Shown piece by piece: positions 49,012 to 57,704 of a stretch of 57,704 nt of DNA; within the stretch, counting starts at the first letter, position 1, and every line of letters starts with the position of its first letter. This stretch comes from DRGT01 sp035685445 (GTDB taxonomy: Archaea; Thermoproteota; Nitrososphaeria; Nitrososphaerales; Nitrosopumilaceae), in NCBI GenBank assembly GCA_035685445.1, contig DASSAK010000060.1, positions 1 through 57,704 of the forward strand, read 5' to 3'. The position numbers and the translations under genes were made by a program. The notes beneath the pieces are model-generated. The model had not been told where the DNA came from, searched no databases, and saw nothing but the letters and a program-made list of their open reading frames with translations.

Positions 49012-50535
49012 TCATTGAGGCTCAATTGTTGATGGTGGCTTACTTGATATTGCATAAGTAACCCATGTAACATCTTCAATTTCATTTGTAATTCTGTTGC
49101 TGATTTTTTCTAATAATCCATGAGGAAGTCTTGTCCAATCCGCAGTCATTGCATCAATTGAATCCACAACCCTGATCATTACAATATTTCCGTGCTTTCT
49201 TTCATCTCCAACTACTCCAACCGCTTTGTCATCTCCAACAGATGCATATGCTTGCCAAACTTTTTCGTAAAGACCTGCTTCAGTTAACTCTTCTTCTACA
49301 ATTTTACTTGCAATCTTTGCAATCTCTAGTTTTTTTGGAGTGACTTCGCCAATTATTCTAACTGCTAGACCGGGACCTGGAAATGGATGACGTGCAATTA
49401 ACTTGTCTGGAATTCCAAGAATCTTTCCTACTTTTCTTACTTCATCTTTGTAAAGCTCTCTCAATGGCTCTAAAATATCAAGATTTAGCCAATCAGGAAG
49501 ACCTCCTACATTGTGGTGAGATTTTATTATGGAGGCAGGCCCTCTTGAAACTCCACTTTCGATCACATCTGGATATAGTGTTCCTTGAGCTAACCATTTG
49601 AATGGCCCATTCTTTTCAGCAAACTCTGAAAATATTCGAATAAATTCTTCACCAACAACCTTTCTTTTCTGTTCAGGATCAGTAATTCCTTTGAGTTTTT
49701 CTAAGAAACTTTCAGATGCATAGATTGGAGTGAAATTTACTTTGAAATTAGTTTTGAACATGTCTTCGATGTCTGCTTCTTCATTCTGTCGTAAAAGACC
49801 ATTGTCGACAAAAATACACTTTAGTCTATTACCTATTGCCTTGTGAATCAACAAAGCAGCAACAGTTGAATCAATGCCGCCACTTACTCCACACAAAACA
49901 TTTCCTTCTATTTTTGAGAGATCTTTGACCGTACTTTCAACAAAAGCCTCCATAGTCCAATCTTGTTTTGCTTTACAAACCTTGAGAACAAAATTTTTGA
50001 GAATTTCTGAACCTTGTTCTGTATGTACTACTTCAGGATGGAACTGAATTCCAAATACTGTTCTATCTTTTGATGCAATTGCAGCTGCTTTTGCGCTTTT
50101 AGTATGACCTATAATTTCAAAATTTGGAGGAACAACTTCTGCTTCGTCTCCATGACTCATCCATGCTCTAACTGATTCTCCAACACCGCTTAGGAGATCC
50201 TCATCGTTATCAATTGAAAGAACTGAAGAACCGTATTCTTTGTTTGCTCTTTTTACTTTACCACCAAAATTATTTACTATTAATTGATGACCATAACAAA
50301 TTCCAAGAATTGGTAAGTTCATTTCAAACACTTTTGCCTCAGGAACTGGAGCACTTGACTTGTAAACACTTGAAGGTCCACCAGAAAATATAATTCCTTT
50401 AGGATTGTGTTTTTTCAACGCTTCTATTGAAATATCAAATGGAACCAACTCTGCATATACTGAAAAATCACGAATTCTTCTACATATTAGGTGGCTATAT
50501 TGAGAGCCAAAATCCAAAACCACTATTTTGTCCAT
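49012..50535 (-). CDS. guaA: GMP synthase (glutamine-hydrolysing)
   Basis: 507 residues with both domains fused. The glutaminase domain (about 1-190) has C80 in ILGICYGHQL and the His-Glu pair in GIQFHPEVVHTE. The ATP-pyrophosphatase domain starts with CGVSGGIDSTVAALL (about 218-232), followed by the dimer domain with RHPFPGPGLAVRIIGE. Converts XMP to GMP; IMP dehydrogenase, its upstream enzyme, is at 52.8 kb. Fused form is unlike many archaea that split it. Ends 1 nt from the ROK gene. Confidence 0.95.
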   Translation of the reverse strand: MDKIVVLDFGSQYSHLICRRIRDFSVYAELVPFDISIEALKKHNPKGIIFSGGPSSVYKSSAPVPEAKVFEMNLPILGICYGHQLIVNNFGGKVKRANKEYGSSVLSIDNDEDLLSGVGESVRAWMSHGDEAEVVPPNFEIIGHTKSAKAAAIASKDRTVFGIQFHPEVVHTEQGSEILKNFVLKVCKAKQDWTMEAFVESTVKDLSKIEGNVLCGVSGGIDSTVAALLIHKAIGNRLKCIFVDNGLLRQNEEADIEDMFKTNFKVNFTPIYASESFLEKLKGITDPEQKRKVVGEEFIRIFSEFAEKNGPFKWLAQGTLYPDVIESGVSRGPASIIKSHHNVGGLPDWLNLDILEPLRELYKDEVRKVGKILGIPDKLIARHPFPGPGLAVRIIGEVTPKKLEIAKIASKIVEEELTEAGLYEKVWQAYASVGDDKAVGVVGDERKHGNIVMIRVVDSIDAMTADWTRLPHGLLEKISNRITNEIEDVTWVTYAISSKPPSTIEPQ

Positions 50536-50539
50536 AAAA

Positions 50540-51082
50540 TCACTTTTTATTTTCTAACATTCTTGTAAGGGACCATGCCGCAGTATTGATGATTTCATTT
50601 ACACGTTCTTTTTGGCGATAGTTTTTTACAATAATTTCCCGTATTTGAGAACCATTTTTGTTTATAATAAAATCAATTACTGACTCTGGTTCTATTTTTC
50701 CACGTTGAACGTCTGAGGAATCCTTTCTTTTCATTTCTGCAATAATTCTATCTATGAAAAATGATTTTAACGGTGGAGTATCTGCCTCTAATCCAACTTC
50801 ATCATTTAATACAATTGAAACTTGATCCGGAGTTACATATGCATTTGCAATTACTTCGCCTCCAGATCCTTTAGTAATTGGAATAGAAGTTGTTGAACTA
50901 GTTTTTGCTTCATTAGAAGAAAGTGATGATGCCTTCGTAAAGCTTGATTCTTTTAGAGTAGAATTTAATATGTTGAGATTTTTTTCTAACAAATCTATTT
51001 CTTCTTTATGTTTTTCAATTTTATCTAAAATACGATCTTTTAGTTTTAGAATATCTCGAATCTGCTCATCAGAAAACTTCAT
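50540..51082 (-). CDS. conserved-looking protein, coiled-coil N-terminus, unknown function
   Basis: 180 residues from ATG 51082; TTG 51094 would add four. The first 45 residues form a charged coiled coil (ILKLKDRILDKIEKHKEEID), then a Ser/Thr-rich linker (about 50-75), and a C-terminal domain (about 75-180) with VIANAYVTPDQVSIVLNDEV and a helix-rich end. No catalytic motif. Lies directly upstream of guaA on the same strand (4 nt), so it is probably co-transcribed with it; no link to GMP synthesis is visible in the sequence. Confidence 0.68.
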   Translation of the reverse strand: MKFSDEQIRDILKLKDRILDKIEKHKEEIDLLEKNLNILNSTLKESSFTKASSLSSNEAKTSSTTSIPITKGSGGEVIANAYVTPDQVSIVLNDEVGLEADTPPLKSFFIDRIIAEMKRKDSSDVQRGKIEPESVIDFIINKNGSQIREIIVKNYRQKERVNEIINTAAWSLTRMLENKK

Positions 51083-51126
51083 ACTTTTTCTCAAGTATAT
51101 TGGGTATTAAAACGCATTCTAGGAAT

Positions 51127-51858
51127 CTATAGTGCTTCTATTTCCTTGAAGGATATTTTTTTAAAACCTCTGATGGATTTCGAGGTTGTATATAGTCCAC
51201 TCCTTCTTTTTGTTGCAAGCCATTCCAAAAGTTTTTTTCCACGATTAAGTTTTTTCAATTTAATTTTTCTCTCAGATTTTTTTGTTTTTGAACATTTTCC
51301 AATTACTTTTCCAAAATCCATTCCAATCAAAATAATGTTTTTTGCACCAAAATAATGTGCTAGAAATACGCCTCTATCTCCATCAGTAAAACCACCAAAA
51401 TTTTGAATTTTTCCAAATGGCTTGGCTTGGGTTGTTCCTAAACAATTTTTAAAATTTTCAACAATTTGTAATTTTGCAATATTATCACCATGTGCATGTG
51501 TAACCATGATGGAATTTGATTTTCCAATTTTTTTTATTGCTTTTTCATCACCATCGAGATCAGTTACTACAATATCGATTTTTATTTTATTTTCAAGTAA
51601 TGGTTTTGTAGCACTATCTGCCACAATTTTTGGAATTTTAGAATATTTTTTCAAATATTGTATGGATGTTGAAAGAGATGGTCCTGCGCCGATAACAAAA
51701 ACTGATCTTTTTGAGATAATTTTTCTTATTTTTTTTAATTGAACAGGATTTTTTATTATTAAATCAAGCAATATTGCCGATTCATGATCTTGTTGTTTGT
51801 CGTAACCAAATTCTTTGATTATTTCATTGTATTTTTTCTCCCATCCAGCAATTGCCAT
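51127..51858 (-). CDS. 6-hydroxymethyl-7,8-dihydropterin pyrophosphokinase, MptE-like (DUF115)
   Basis: 243 residues from ATG 51858 (TTG 51867 is the alternative). The core VFVIGAGPSLSTSIQYLKK (about 53-71), VVTDLDGDEKAIKK and VTHAHGDN, and IILIGMDFGKVIG match MptE, which adds diphosphate to the pterin alcohol in archaeal pterin synthesis. It is divergent from a dihydropteroate synthase-like gene, 33 nt apart, which would use its product. The methanopterin or folate end product is not decided by these two genes. Confidence 0.85.
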   Translation of the reverse strand: MAIAGWEKKYNEIIKEFGYDKQQDHESAILLDLIIKNPVQLKKIRKIISKRSVFVIGAGPSLSTSIQYLKKYSKIPKIVADSATKPLLENKIKIDIVVTDLDGDEKAIKKIGKSNSIMVTHAHGDNIAKLQIVENFKNCLGTTQAKPFGKIQNFGGFTDGDRGVFLAHYFGAKNIILIGMDFGKVIGKCSKTKKSERKIKLKKLNRGKKLLEWLATKRRSGLYTTSKSIRGFKKISFKEIEAL

Positions 51859-51891
51859 ATCACTCAAATTACATTCTTTATCATAAATCCT

Positions 51892-52758
51892 GTGAATAAA
51901 TTAGCATCAATTCCAATTGGAGGTACAAATCCCGTACGAATAATGGGGATTCTTAATGTTAGTCCAGAATCATTTTACAAAAAATCGGTAAAAACATCTA
52001 GAAATGAAATCAGCGAAACTGTAAAAAAGATGGAAGATGATGGTGCAGATTTTATTGATGTAGGAGGAATGTCAACTGCACCATATCTGTCTACAATAAT
52101 TTCAGAAAAAACTGAAGCAAAAAGAATTACAAACGCCATAAAAATTATACAAAATAAAACAAATCTTCCAATTTCTATTGATACGTGCAGAGCAAGTGTT
52201 GCAATACAAGCCTTGGAATTAGGTTCTGAAATAATTAATGACATTTCTGGTTTAAAATATGATAAACAAATGAGAACAGTAGTAAGAATTTACGAACCAG
52301 ATTTAATCTTGTGTGCATTTAGCAAAAATATTGTTACAGGAGATCAAATAAAGAAAACAAAAAAGCTTCTAGAACAAAGTTTAAAGCTTGCTAAAGCATC
52401 AGGAATTTCATCGAAAAAAATTGTTCTTGATCCTGCAATTGGCTTTTTTAGAAAAAAAGGTAAGGGTTCCTTTTTCACAAAAATTAATTCTGATTGGGTA
52501 AAAAGAGATCTATTAATTTTAAAAAACCTCAAATTACTTAAACAAAACCAACCGTTACTTGTTTCAGTTTCGAATAAATCATTTATTGGAAAAATTTTAA
52601 ACAAAAAAAATCCCACTGATCGATTATCTGGATCACTATCTGCTGAAGTTTTAGCAGTAATTAATGGGGCAGACATTATACGCACACATAATGTTAAAGA
52701 AACACGTAGTGTGGTCTTGACTGCAACGAAGCTCAAAAGTATAGACAAAAGCTTATAA
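51892..52758 (+). CDS. dihydropteroate synthase-like protein
   Basis: 288 residues from GTG 51892; the open frame reaches back to 51784, but that part overlaps the divergent MptE gene. DHPS TIM-barrel motifs are present: VRIMGILNVSPESFYKKS (about 15-32), DGADFIDVGGMSTAP (about 54-68, usually DIGGESTRP), PISIDTCRASVAIQAL (about 92-107), and LDPAIGF. It joins pterin to an aminobenzoate-type acceptor in folate, or may have a related role in methanopterin-like cofactors. The changed second motif (GGMSTAP) makes strict folate DHPS function less sure. Confidence 0.82.
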   Translation: MNKLASIPIGGTNPVRIMGILNVSPESFYKKSVKTSRNEISETVKKMEDDGADFIDVGGMSTAPYLSTIISEKTEAKRITNAIKIIQNKTNLPISIDTCRASVAIQALELGSEIINDISGLKYDKQMRTVVRIYEPDLILCAFSKNIVTGDQIKKTKKLLEQSLKLAKASGISSKKIVLDPAIGFFRKKGKGSFFTKINSDWVKRDLLILKNLKLLKQNQPLLVSVSNKSFIGKILNKKNPTDRLSGSLSAEVLAVINGADIIRTHNVKETRSVVLTATKLKSIDKSL

Positions 52759-52788
52759 TGTATCATAATTCTTCTGTAAAGGGTTTCA

Positions 52789-54222
52789 TTGGAATTCAAA
52801 GAAGGATTAACTTTCGACGATGTTCTCCTTGTTCCCAAATATTCTGATATTACAAGTAGAACACAAACAGATCTGAGTACTAAACTTTCTAGAAATATTT
52901 CCATAAACATTCCTTTCCTAAGTGCAAATATGGATACCGTGACAGAATCTAACATGGCAGTAACCATGGCCCGTAAGGGAGGCATTGGAATAATTCATAG
53001 ATTTCTAACAATAGAAGAAGAGGTTAAAGAAGTTCTCAAGGTCAAAAGGTCAGGCAGTGTTATGATTGAAAATCCATATACGATTGGACCTGATCAAACA
53101 GTTAGTGATGCAATAAAATATGCTAATGAGCAAGGCGTTTCTGGCTTACTAGTTACTGATTCTGCATCAAAGCTTGTTGGAATTTTAACAAACCGTGATT
53201 TAAAATTTGAATCAGACACATCAAGACTCGTCAAAGAAGTTATGACAAAAGACGTTGTTACAGGAAAACCAGGAATTCCTCTTGAAGAGGCAAAAGAGAT
53301 TTTACATAAACATAGAATTGAAAAACTTCCACTTGTTGATGAATCTAACCATGTAACGGGTTTGATTACATCTAAGGACATTTCAGATATTGAAAACTTT
53401 CCATCCGCATCAAAGGACAAAAAAGGCCGTCCCCTTGTAGGTGCAGCAGTTGGAGTAAAAGGTGATTTTATGGAAAGAGCAGAATCTCTCTTGGAAGCAA
53501 ATGTTGATGTTATTGTTGTGGATATTGCACATGGCCATAGCGAAAATGCAGTTAACACAGTACGTCATATCAAAAAGGCATTTCCAGATTGTGAGCTAAT
53601 TGCTGGAAATGTTGCCACTGCACAGGGAGCTAAAGATTTGATTAAAGCTGGAGTTGATGCTGTTAAAGTTGGTGTAGGATCTGGCTCAATTTGCATAACT
53701 CGTGTTGTCACAGGTTCAGGAGTTCCTCAACTTACAGCAGTTATGGATTGTGCAAAAATAGGAAAAGAAAATGATGTTCCAATAATTTCTGATGGAGGAA
53801 CAAGAAATTCTGGTGATGCAACTAAAGCACTTGCTGCAGGTGCCTCATCAGTTATGATAGGAAGTATGTTTGGGGGAACAGATGAATCTCCTGGAGCTCT
53901 TTTAACAAAAAATGGTAAAAGATTCAAAGTTTATCGTGGAATGGCATCTTTAGCAGCATCACTTGGTAGAAAATCAAAAGAAAATGGACACTTTTCTTTT
54001 GATGATGATCTTAATGATTATGTGGCAGAAGGTGTTGAAGCAATGACTCCCTACAAAGGAAGCGTAACTGATATTCTAAAACAACTTACTGGCGGTGTTC
54101 GCTCTGGACTAAGTTACTGTGGGGCTCATACCATTTCACAAATGCAAGAAAATGCAGAATTTATTAAAATGTCAGGTGCTGGATTTGCTGAAAGCCAACC
54201 ACATGATGTCTCATTAATGTAG
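52789..54222 (+). CDS. guaB: IMP dehydrogenase
   Basis: 477 residues from TTG 52789. Oxidises IMP to XMP. The catalytic cysteine is in GSGSICITRVV (about 301), the flap arginine-tyrosine region in YRGMASLAAS, and the substrate loop in DGGTRNSGDATKAL. Two CBS domains are inserted at about 92-205 (SDAIKYANEQGVSGLLVTD ... RIEKLPLVDES) for nucleotide control. Divides with guaA the GMP branch, though they are 2 kb apart and on opposite strands. Confidence 0.95.
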   Translation: MEFKEGLTFDDVLLVPKYSDITSRTQTDLSTKLSRNISINIPFLSANMDTVTESNMAVTMARKGGIGIIHRFLTIEEEVKEVLKVKRSGSVMIENPYTIGPDQTVSDAIKYANEQGVSGLLVTDSASKLVGILTNRDLKFESDTSRLVKEVMTKDVVTGKPGIPLEEAKEILHKHRIEKLPLVDESNHVTGLITSKDISDIENFPSASKDKKGRPLVGAAVGVKGDFMERAESLLEANVDVIVVDIAHGHSENAVNTVRHIKKAFPDCELIAGNVATAQGAKDLIKAGVDAVKVGVGSGSICITRVVTGSGVPQLTAVMDCAKIGKENDVPIISDGGTRNSGDATKALAAGASSVMIGSMFGGTDESPGALLTKNGKRFKVYRGMASLAASLGRKSKENGHFSFDDDLNDYVAEGVEAMTPYKGSVTDILKQLTGGVRSGLSYCGAHTISQMQENAEFIKMSGAGFAESQPHDVSLM

Positions 54223-54257
54223 TTAATTTTTTAAGCATCGCTATAATTTGGTCAGAT

Positions 54258-54725
54258 GTGATTACAAAAAGAACTGCAATTGGAATTGGTGTAGGTTCAG
54301 CAATCGTTGCAATTGGTTTAGCTTCGCTGTTTTTACATTTTGGAATACAAACTATTGAGGTTGATGAAACCTTTGATTTAGGCGAATCCACAACTTACCG
54401 TATTTCTGCACCTGCGCATACTCCGCAAAAAATGAAAATTACTGGTGAATCTTTTGATGTTAGATTGCAAAGTCCTGCCGATGGCCTGCAAGTTCCATTG
54501 ACTACACATAAAAAAGAAGTTACATTTGATTGGGTTCATTTAGCTGACGGAGAAAGCAAAATAGATATTCAAAACACTGGAAATTCTGAAATTCATATAA
54601 TGGCTACTTTTCAAACTTCAACTGATCCTCTTTTTATCACCTATGACATCATGGTAGTAATTTCAGGTATGGTAATTGTGGGATTTAGCTTGGGTTTTAG
54701 TGTTAGAAAACCTAGGGGATTCTAA
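54258..54725 (+). CDS. membrane protein with an outside domain, unknown function
   Basis: 155 residues from GTG 54258. Helix 1 (about 7-27), an outside beta-rich domain (about 30-120; TIEVDETFDLGESTTYRISA, STDPLFITYD), and helix 2 (about 128-148) near a short basic end. Topology is like other two-helix surface proteins in this window. I see no metal-binding cluster. The stop overlaps the convergent pheA stop by 4 nt. Confidence 0.65.
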   Translation: MITKRTAIGIGVGSAIVAIGLASLFLHFGIQTIEVDETFDLGESTTYRISAPAHTPQKMKITGESFDVRLQSPADGLQVPLTTHKKEVTFDWVHLADGESKIDIQNTGNSEIHIMATFQTSTDPLFITYDIMVVISGMVIVGFSLGFSVRKPRGF

Positions 54726-55537
54726 GCTAATTCAGCTGCAGGATAGGTCCCTAAGACTTTCAAAAACAAAGTGTTTTCTTTAATTTTGTTTATCATCTCG
54801 GAGATTTTTACATCATCAGCATTTCCTTCAAAATCAACATAGAAGTTATACTCCCATGCGGTATCTTTTTTTGGCCTTGACTCTATCTTTGTTAAATTTA
54901 CACCATACTCGTTGAATTTTTCCATAATTCTAAAAAGTGCACCTTGCTCATGCTTTATAGAAAAAATAATTGATGTCTTGTCCTTTTGTGTCTTTTTACT
55001 TTGCTTTTTTGATAAAACCAAGAACCTAGTATAGTTATTTGGTTTATCAGCTATTCCTTCTTTAATTATTGGAATTTGATATATTTTAGATGCGTTTTTG
55101 CTTGCAATGCATGCAACATTTTTCTTGTTCATCTCTTTGATGATTTTTACACTTCCTGCAGTATCATATGATGGAACCGTTTTCATGTTGTTTTGTTGAA
55201 TGAATTTTCTACATTGTCCTAATGCTTGTGGATGGGAATATACTGTATCAACCTCTTTTAGTGAACCAATACCAATTAAGCAGTGCTCTATTTTGTGATA
55301 AATTTCTCCAATTGCATTTAACGAGGTAGAATATAACAAATCATAGCTTTCACCTACGCTTCCTTCTATAGAATTCTCTACTGGCAAAACTGCATAGTCT
55401 GTTTTTTCATTTGTTGTAGATTCTAAAACATCAGCAAATGTAGGAAGGGGAACCGTTTCAATATTTTCATCAAAGAAAGAAATCGCAGCAGCTTCACTAT
55501 ATGCTCCTCGTTCACCTTGGAACGAAACTTTGGTCAT
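54722..55537 (-). CDS. pheA: prephenate dehydratase
   Basis: 271 residues. Catalytic domain (about 1-180): VSFQGERGAYSEAAAISFF, the Thr-rich YDTAGSVKIIKE and NYTRFLVLSKK blocks; C-terminal ACT domain (about 190-265; FSIKHEQGALFRIMEKFNEYGVNLTKIESRP, a family block). Makes phenylpyruvate for phenylalanine; the ESRP motif in the ACT domain is the phenylalanine site, so feedback inhibition is expected. Not fused to chorismate mutase. The ATG overlaps the csl4 stop by 4 nt. Confidence 0.93.
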   Translation of the reverse strand: MTKVSFQGERGAYSEAAAISFFDENIETVPLPTFADVLESTTNEKTDYAVLPVENSIEGSVGESYDLLYSTSLNAIGEIYHKIEHCLIGIGSLKEVDTVYSHPQALGQCRKFIQQNNMKTVPSYDTAGSVKIIKEMNKKNVACIASKNASKIYQIPIIKEGIADKPNNYTRFLVLSKKQSKKTQKDKTSIIFSIKHEQGALFRIMEKFNEYGVNLTKIESRPKKDTAWEYNFYVDFEGNADDVKISEMINKIKENTLFLKVLGTYPAAELA

Positions 55538-56088
55538 TTTGTGCTCAGTTTAATAAAATCACTGTTGCCAAAGTCGCTTGATAATTCTCTATCGTCAATC
55601 CAAGAACATTCTGTACATTTAACAGCATCACGCATTTGAATAACCTTCTTGCCACATTTTACACATTTTGTAAATAATACTCCAAGTTTTGGCTCTTTAA
55701 TCATGGCATGTATTGTCCCATTAAGATGATTAATAATTTTTAGACAAACAATATCTTTCACTAAAGCAACATTTCGCTTTCTCAGATTTCTAGTTGAGCA
55801 AACACATTCTACATGGGAAGTAGTTGGTTTACCATTAATGTAATCAATTGATACTGCTATCATGGAACCCATTACAGCTGCCACTGTTCCAATTATAATA
55901 TCTCCAACTTTAGGAATTGATAAACCATTTTTGTGTTTAACATTGACAATTCTTTCTTTTTTGTTAATCTCAGTTGTTCCAACTACAGTAGATCTTACAT
56001 CGTTTCCATCATCAAATGCATTTTCTCCAGCTTCATATTCCTCAATTGATGCTATTCTATCTCCTGGAAAAGTTATTGATTCTGACAT
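55534..56088 (-). CDS. csl4: exosome RNA-binding subunit Csl4
   Basis: 184 residues from ATG 56088; ATG 56103 would add five. N-terminal strand-rich domain with ITFPGDRIASIEEYEAGEN, a central S1 fold (about 60-140; GDIIIGTVAAVMGSMIAVSI), and a C-terminal zinc ribbon (CVKCGKKVIQMRDAVKCTEC). This is the archaeal Csl4 cap, which feeds RNA into the exosome ring. Overlaps pheA by 4 nt, so it leads a two-gene string. Other exosome genes are not in the window. Confidence 0.92.
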   Translation of the reverse strand: MSESITFPGDRIASIEEYEAGENAFDDGNDVRSTVVGTTEINKKERIVNVKHKNGLSIPKVGDIIIGTVAAVMGSMIAVSIDYINGKPTTSHVECVCSTRNLRKRNVALVKDIVCLKIINHLNGTIHAMIKEPKLGVLFTKCVKCGKKVIQMRDAVKCTECSWIDDRELSSDFGNSDFIKLSTK

Positions 56089-56152
56089 GTGTTGAATTTT
56101 CAAACACCGATTATAAACTAAAAGATTTCAAAAACTGCTTGAAAACATCTAA

Positions 56153-57148
56153 TTAAAGCCAATGAGGGATCTGAAGATAACCCTCGATGCTTTCATTTCG
56201 AAGAACTTTCAGAAGGGCATTAGCCTGTGGGGTTGATAAAACTGGCTTGTCAAATTGATTATCTGTTGAAATTCTTGGGCATGCAACCTGAATAAATGCA
56301 TCAATTCCCTTCAAATTATTCAATCTTTCATTTGTGATATCAGTTAATGCAAAAAGTTGGACATTCTTGCCTTCTTTTTCTAACTCTATTTTGAATTTCA
56401 ACGCAAATGGTTTTGATAGCTGGCCTTCCTTTAGGCCTATAATTATCCCAAATGTCTGTGCTTCTGCAGCTTTGTAAATTGCTAATGTAGCTTTTTTCTG
56501 TAATTTAAGTGCAAATTCAGAAACTTCTCTTACTTCATTAAAATATGGATCTAAAACATAGGTTGGTTTGTTTGTAGCTAATGCAATTCCAGCTGCATGA
56601 AAGTTGCTCTGACCTAAAAACACATTTGCATCAACTTTTGGCGCTACCTCTGTTGCAGGATAAAATTCACATCCAAAAACCTGACCATCATTTAACTGTC
56701 CTTTTCCTTTACCAATGATAACCTTAATTCCACCTTGTGTTAGAATTTTGTCTACATTGTTTACTTGATTAAGATGTTGACTATCAGTAATTAATGAAAT
56801 GGTTTTTCCTTTTAAAATATCAATACATTTTTTTGAAACTTTTTCAAATGTAATGTCATCAAACGCATCAATGAGTACTACATTGTCATCAAATACTTCC
56901 ATGTTAATTGTATGACCAATGTTAAACAAAAGCTCAGCACTAAGAACTTTGGCACCATTTGAATTTAGATCGCATGTTCCCCATGTTGTATCTGCTAGAA
57001 TATAAGCTGGAATTCCAAATCTTTTCATAATTTTTGATGCAGTTTCTTGAACTTTGGGTAAAATTCCGTCAGGTCCGTTTAGTGCAACTGAAGCAGGCTT
57101 TCGTTTTTGAATTTCATCAAAAATTTTTTTTTCATCTATTACTATCAT
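56153..57148 (-). CDS. dph2: diphthamide synthase Dph2
   Basis: 331 residues. Transfers the 3-amino-3-carboxypropyl group from SAM to a histidine of aEF2, using a noncanonical radical [4Fe-4S] cluster. The three cluster cysteines are C59 (TTWGTCDLN), C160 (FGCEFYPA) and C290 (VACPRIST), one from each repeat domain, as in archaeal Dph2. The length is normal. Divergent from the TiaS gene with 86 nt between starts. Its presence fits the archaeal translation set here. Confidence 0.93.
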   Translation of the reverse strand: MIVIDEKKIFDEIQKRKPASVALNGPDGILPKVQETASKIMKRFGIPAYILADTTWGTCDLNSNGAKVLSAELLFNIGHTINMEVFDDNVVLIDAFDDITFEKVSKKCIDILKGKTISLITDSQHLNQVNNVDKILTQGGIKVIIGKGKGQLNDGQVFGCEFYPATEVAPKVDANVFLGQSNFHAAGIALATNKPTYVLDPYFNEVREVSEFALKLQKKATLAIYKAAEAQTFGIIIGLKEGQLSKPFALKFKIELEKEGKNVQLFALTDITNERLNNLKGIDAFIQVACPRISTDNQFDKPVLSTPQANALLKVLRNESIEGYLQIPHWL

Positions 57149-57234
57149 TTACGGCTATCATTCAGTTGATTTTAATTTAAACCCATCTAGATTCAACAAA
57201 AACCCAAAAATGTCAGGACTTGTTTATTTGATTA

Positions 57235-57704
57235 ATGGGGGCAAAAACTATACTAAATGTAGGCTTTGATGACACTGATTCACCAAAAGGAATGTGTACA
57301 ACTTTTCTTGCTTACAAAATAGTTGATTTTCTTAAAAAAGAAAAGGTGAATTTTTTGGATTATCCAAAACTAGTTAGATTTAATCCAAACATTCCTTGGA
57401 AAACTAGAGGAAACGGAGCAGTTGGATTAAAGATTGAGACTGATAACCCTCACAAAATTAAGAAAAAAATCAAAGATCTTGTAGTGAAATATTCTGATAC
57501 AAAAAATGGCGCAAACCCTGCAGTCGTATTTTTAGAAAACGATACAATCCCAAGTGACTTTAAAAAATTTAGTGAAATCGCATTATGTGAATTAGTGAAT
57601 AGAAGTTATGCAAAAAAATTTGCAAAAAAGAATCTCGAATCATTTTTTCTTGGAAATGGTCAAGGTTTAGTTGGGGCAATTGGTGTAATTGGTTACCAAT
57701 TTAA
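57235..57704 (+). CDS. tiaS: tRNA(Ile2) 2-agmatinylcytidine synthetase TiaS (5' part, runs off the right edge)
   Basis: 156 codons visible from ATG 57235 to the edge; the full protein is about 400-430 residues. The start LNVGFDDTDSPKGMCTTFLAYKI is the ATP-binding kinase-like domain signature of TiaS, followed by VRFNPNIPWKTRGNGAVGL and LGNGQGLVGAIGVIGY. TiaS attaches agmatine to C34 of tRNA-Ile so that it reads AUA. The catalytic C-terminal domain and zinc ribbon lie outside the window. Confidence 0.93.
   Translation, partial: MGAKTILNVGFDDTDSPKGMCTTFLAYKIVDFLKKEKVNFLDYPKLVRFNPNIPWKTRGNGAVGLKIETDNPHKIKKKIKDLVVKYSDTKNGANPAVVFLENDTIPSDFKKFSEIALCELVNRSYAKKFAKKNLESFFLGNGQGLVGAIGVIGYQF

Noticed and set aside
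52344..52985. 213-codon minus-strand frame opposite the DHPS-like and guaB genes
   Set aside because: It lies antisense to two well-supported genes and shows no family motif; its composition mirrors the complementary codons.
57211..57270. 19-codon frame at the TiaS start
   Set aside because: It overlaps TiaS in another frame and has no separate promoter.

Overview
The window is archaeal and fits an ammonia-oxidising thaumarchaeote (Nitrososphaerota) of the Nitrosopumilus/Nitrosarchaeum type. The evidence is a low-GC, densely packed chromosome with archaeal/eukaryal-type ribosomal proteins (L7Ae, S28e, L24e, L37e, L44e, S27e), aIF5B, thermosome, Csl4, Lsm, Dph2 and TiaS. It also carries the 4-hydroxybutyryl-CoA ligase (ADP-forming) and dehydratase pair of the 3-hydroxypropionate/4-hydroxybutyrate cycle, several membrane-anchored plastocyanins, one of them ending in the thaumarchaeal PEFG motif, and an F420-dependent oxidoreductase. 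No IS element, integrase, CRISPR array or prophage is visible. This is core chromosome, so the unusual items are small genes, RNAs and odd architectures rather than a mobile island.

Layout. 1-6.4 kb: F420 reductase, a histidine phosphatase, then the terminal oxidase operon (subunit II in two pieces, subunit I, a two-domain cupredoxin, half-size heme A synthase). 6.4-13 kb: tRNA-Lys, ilvE, a probable structured RNA, aspartokinase, tRNA-Val, radical SAM protein, methyltransferase, a thiol-redox pair (glutaredoxin-like plus CcdA-like) and a winged-helix regulator. 13.3-20.6 kb: RNase HI-like protein, the carbon-fixation pair, signal peptidase, thioredoxin among three zinc-ribbon proteins, tRNA-Ala. 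20.7-25.9 kb: a dihydroorotase-family enzyme, rpiA, L37e/Lsm, a creatininase-family enzyme plus PurU, tRNA-Leu. 25.9-30.3 kb: phosphohexomutase, then the L7Ae-S28e-L24e-Ndk-aIF5B cluster. 30.4-37 kb: secreted proteins, two cupredoxins, archease, two candidate RNAs and several very small genes. 37-44 kb: heme O synthase, Lrp regulator, aspartate-semialdehyde dehydrogenase and a late cobalamin operon (CobD/CbiP/CbiB/CobS/CobY). 44-57.7 kb: adenine deaminase, thermosome, ROK kinase, GMP synthase, pterin genes (MptE, DHPS-like), IMP dehydrogenase, prephenate dehydratase, Csl4, Dph2 and the start of TiaS.

How it works together. Copper proteins (CuA oxidase, plastocyanins), heme A/O synthesis and thiol-redox transport serve a copper-based respiratory chain. 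The 4-hydroxybutyrate enzymes serve CO2 fixation. The purine genes (guaA, guaB, ade, purU) and the pterin/F420 genes supply nucleotides and cofactors. Many genes start with TTG or GTG. Often a TATA-like box is centred about 26 nt upstream of the start codon, which suggests leaderless mRNAs; coupled genes overlap by 4 nt or carry a GGTGAT-type ribosome site.

The items most worth following up are a cobyric acid synthase without its glutaminase domain, a cox2 gene split in the loop between its two membrane helices, three candidate structured RNAs (7984-8087, 34900-35019, 36222-36290), and five small proteins found by reading the gaps (53, 49, 40, 32 and 27 residues). I had no alignment or database tools. 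All identifications rest on motif and family recognition.
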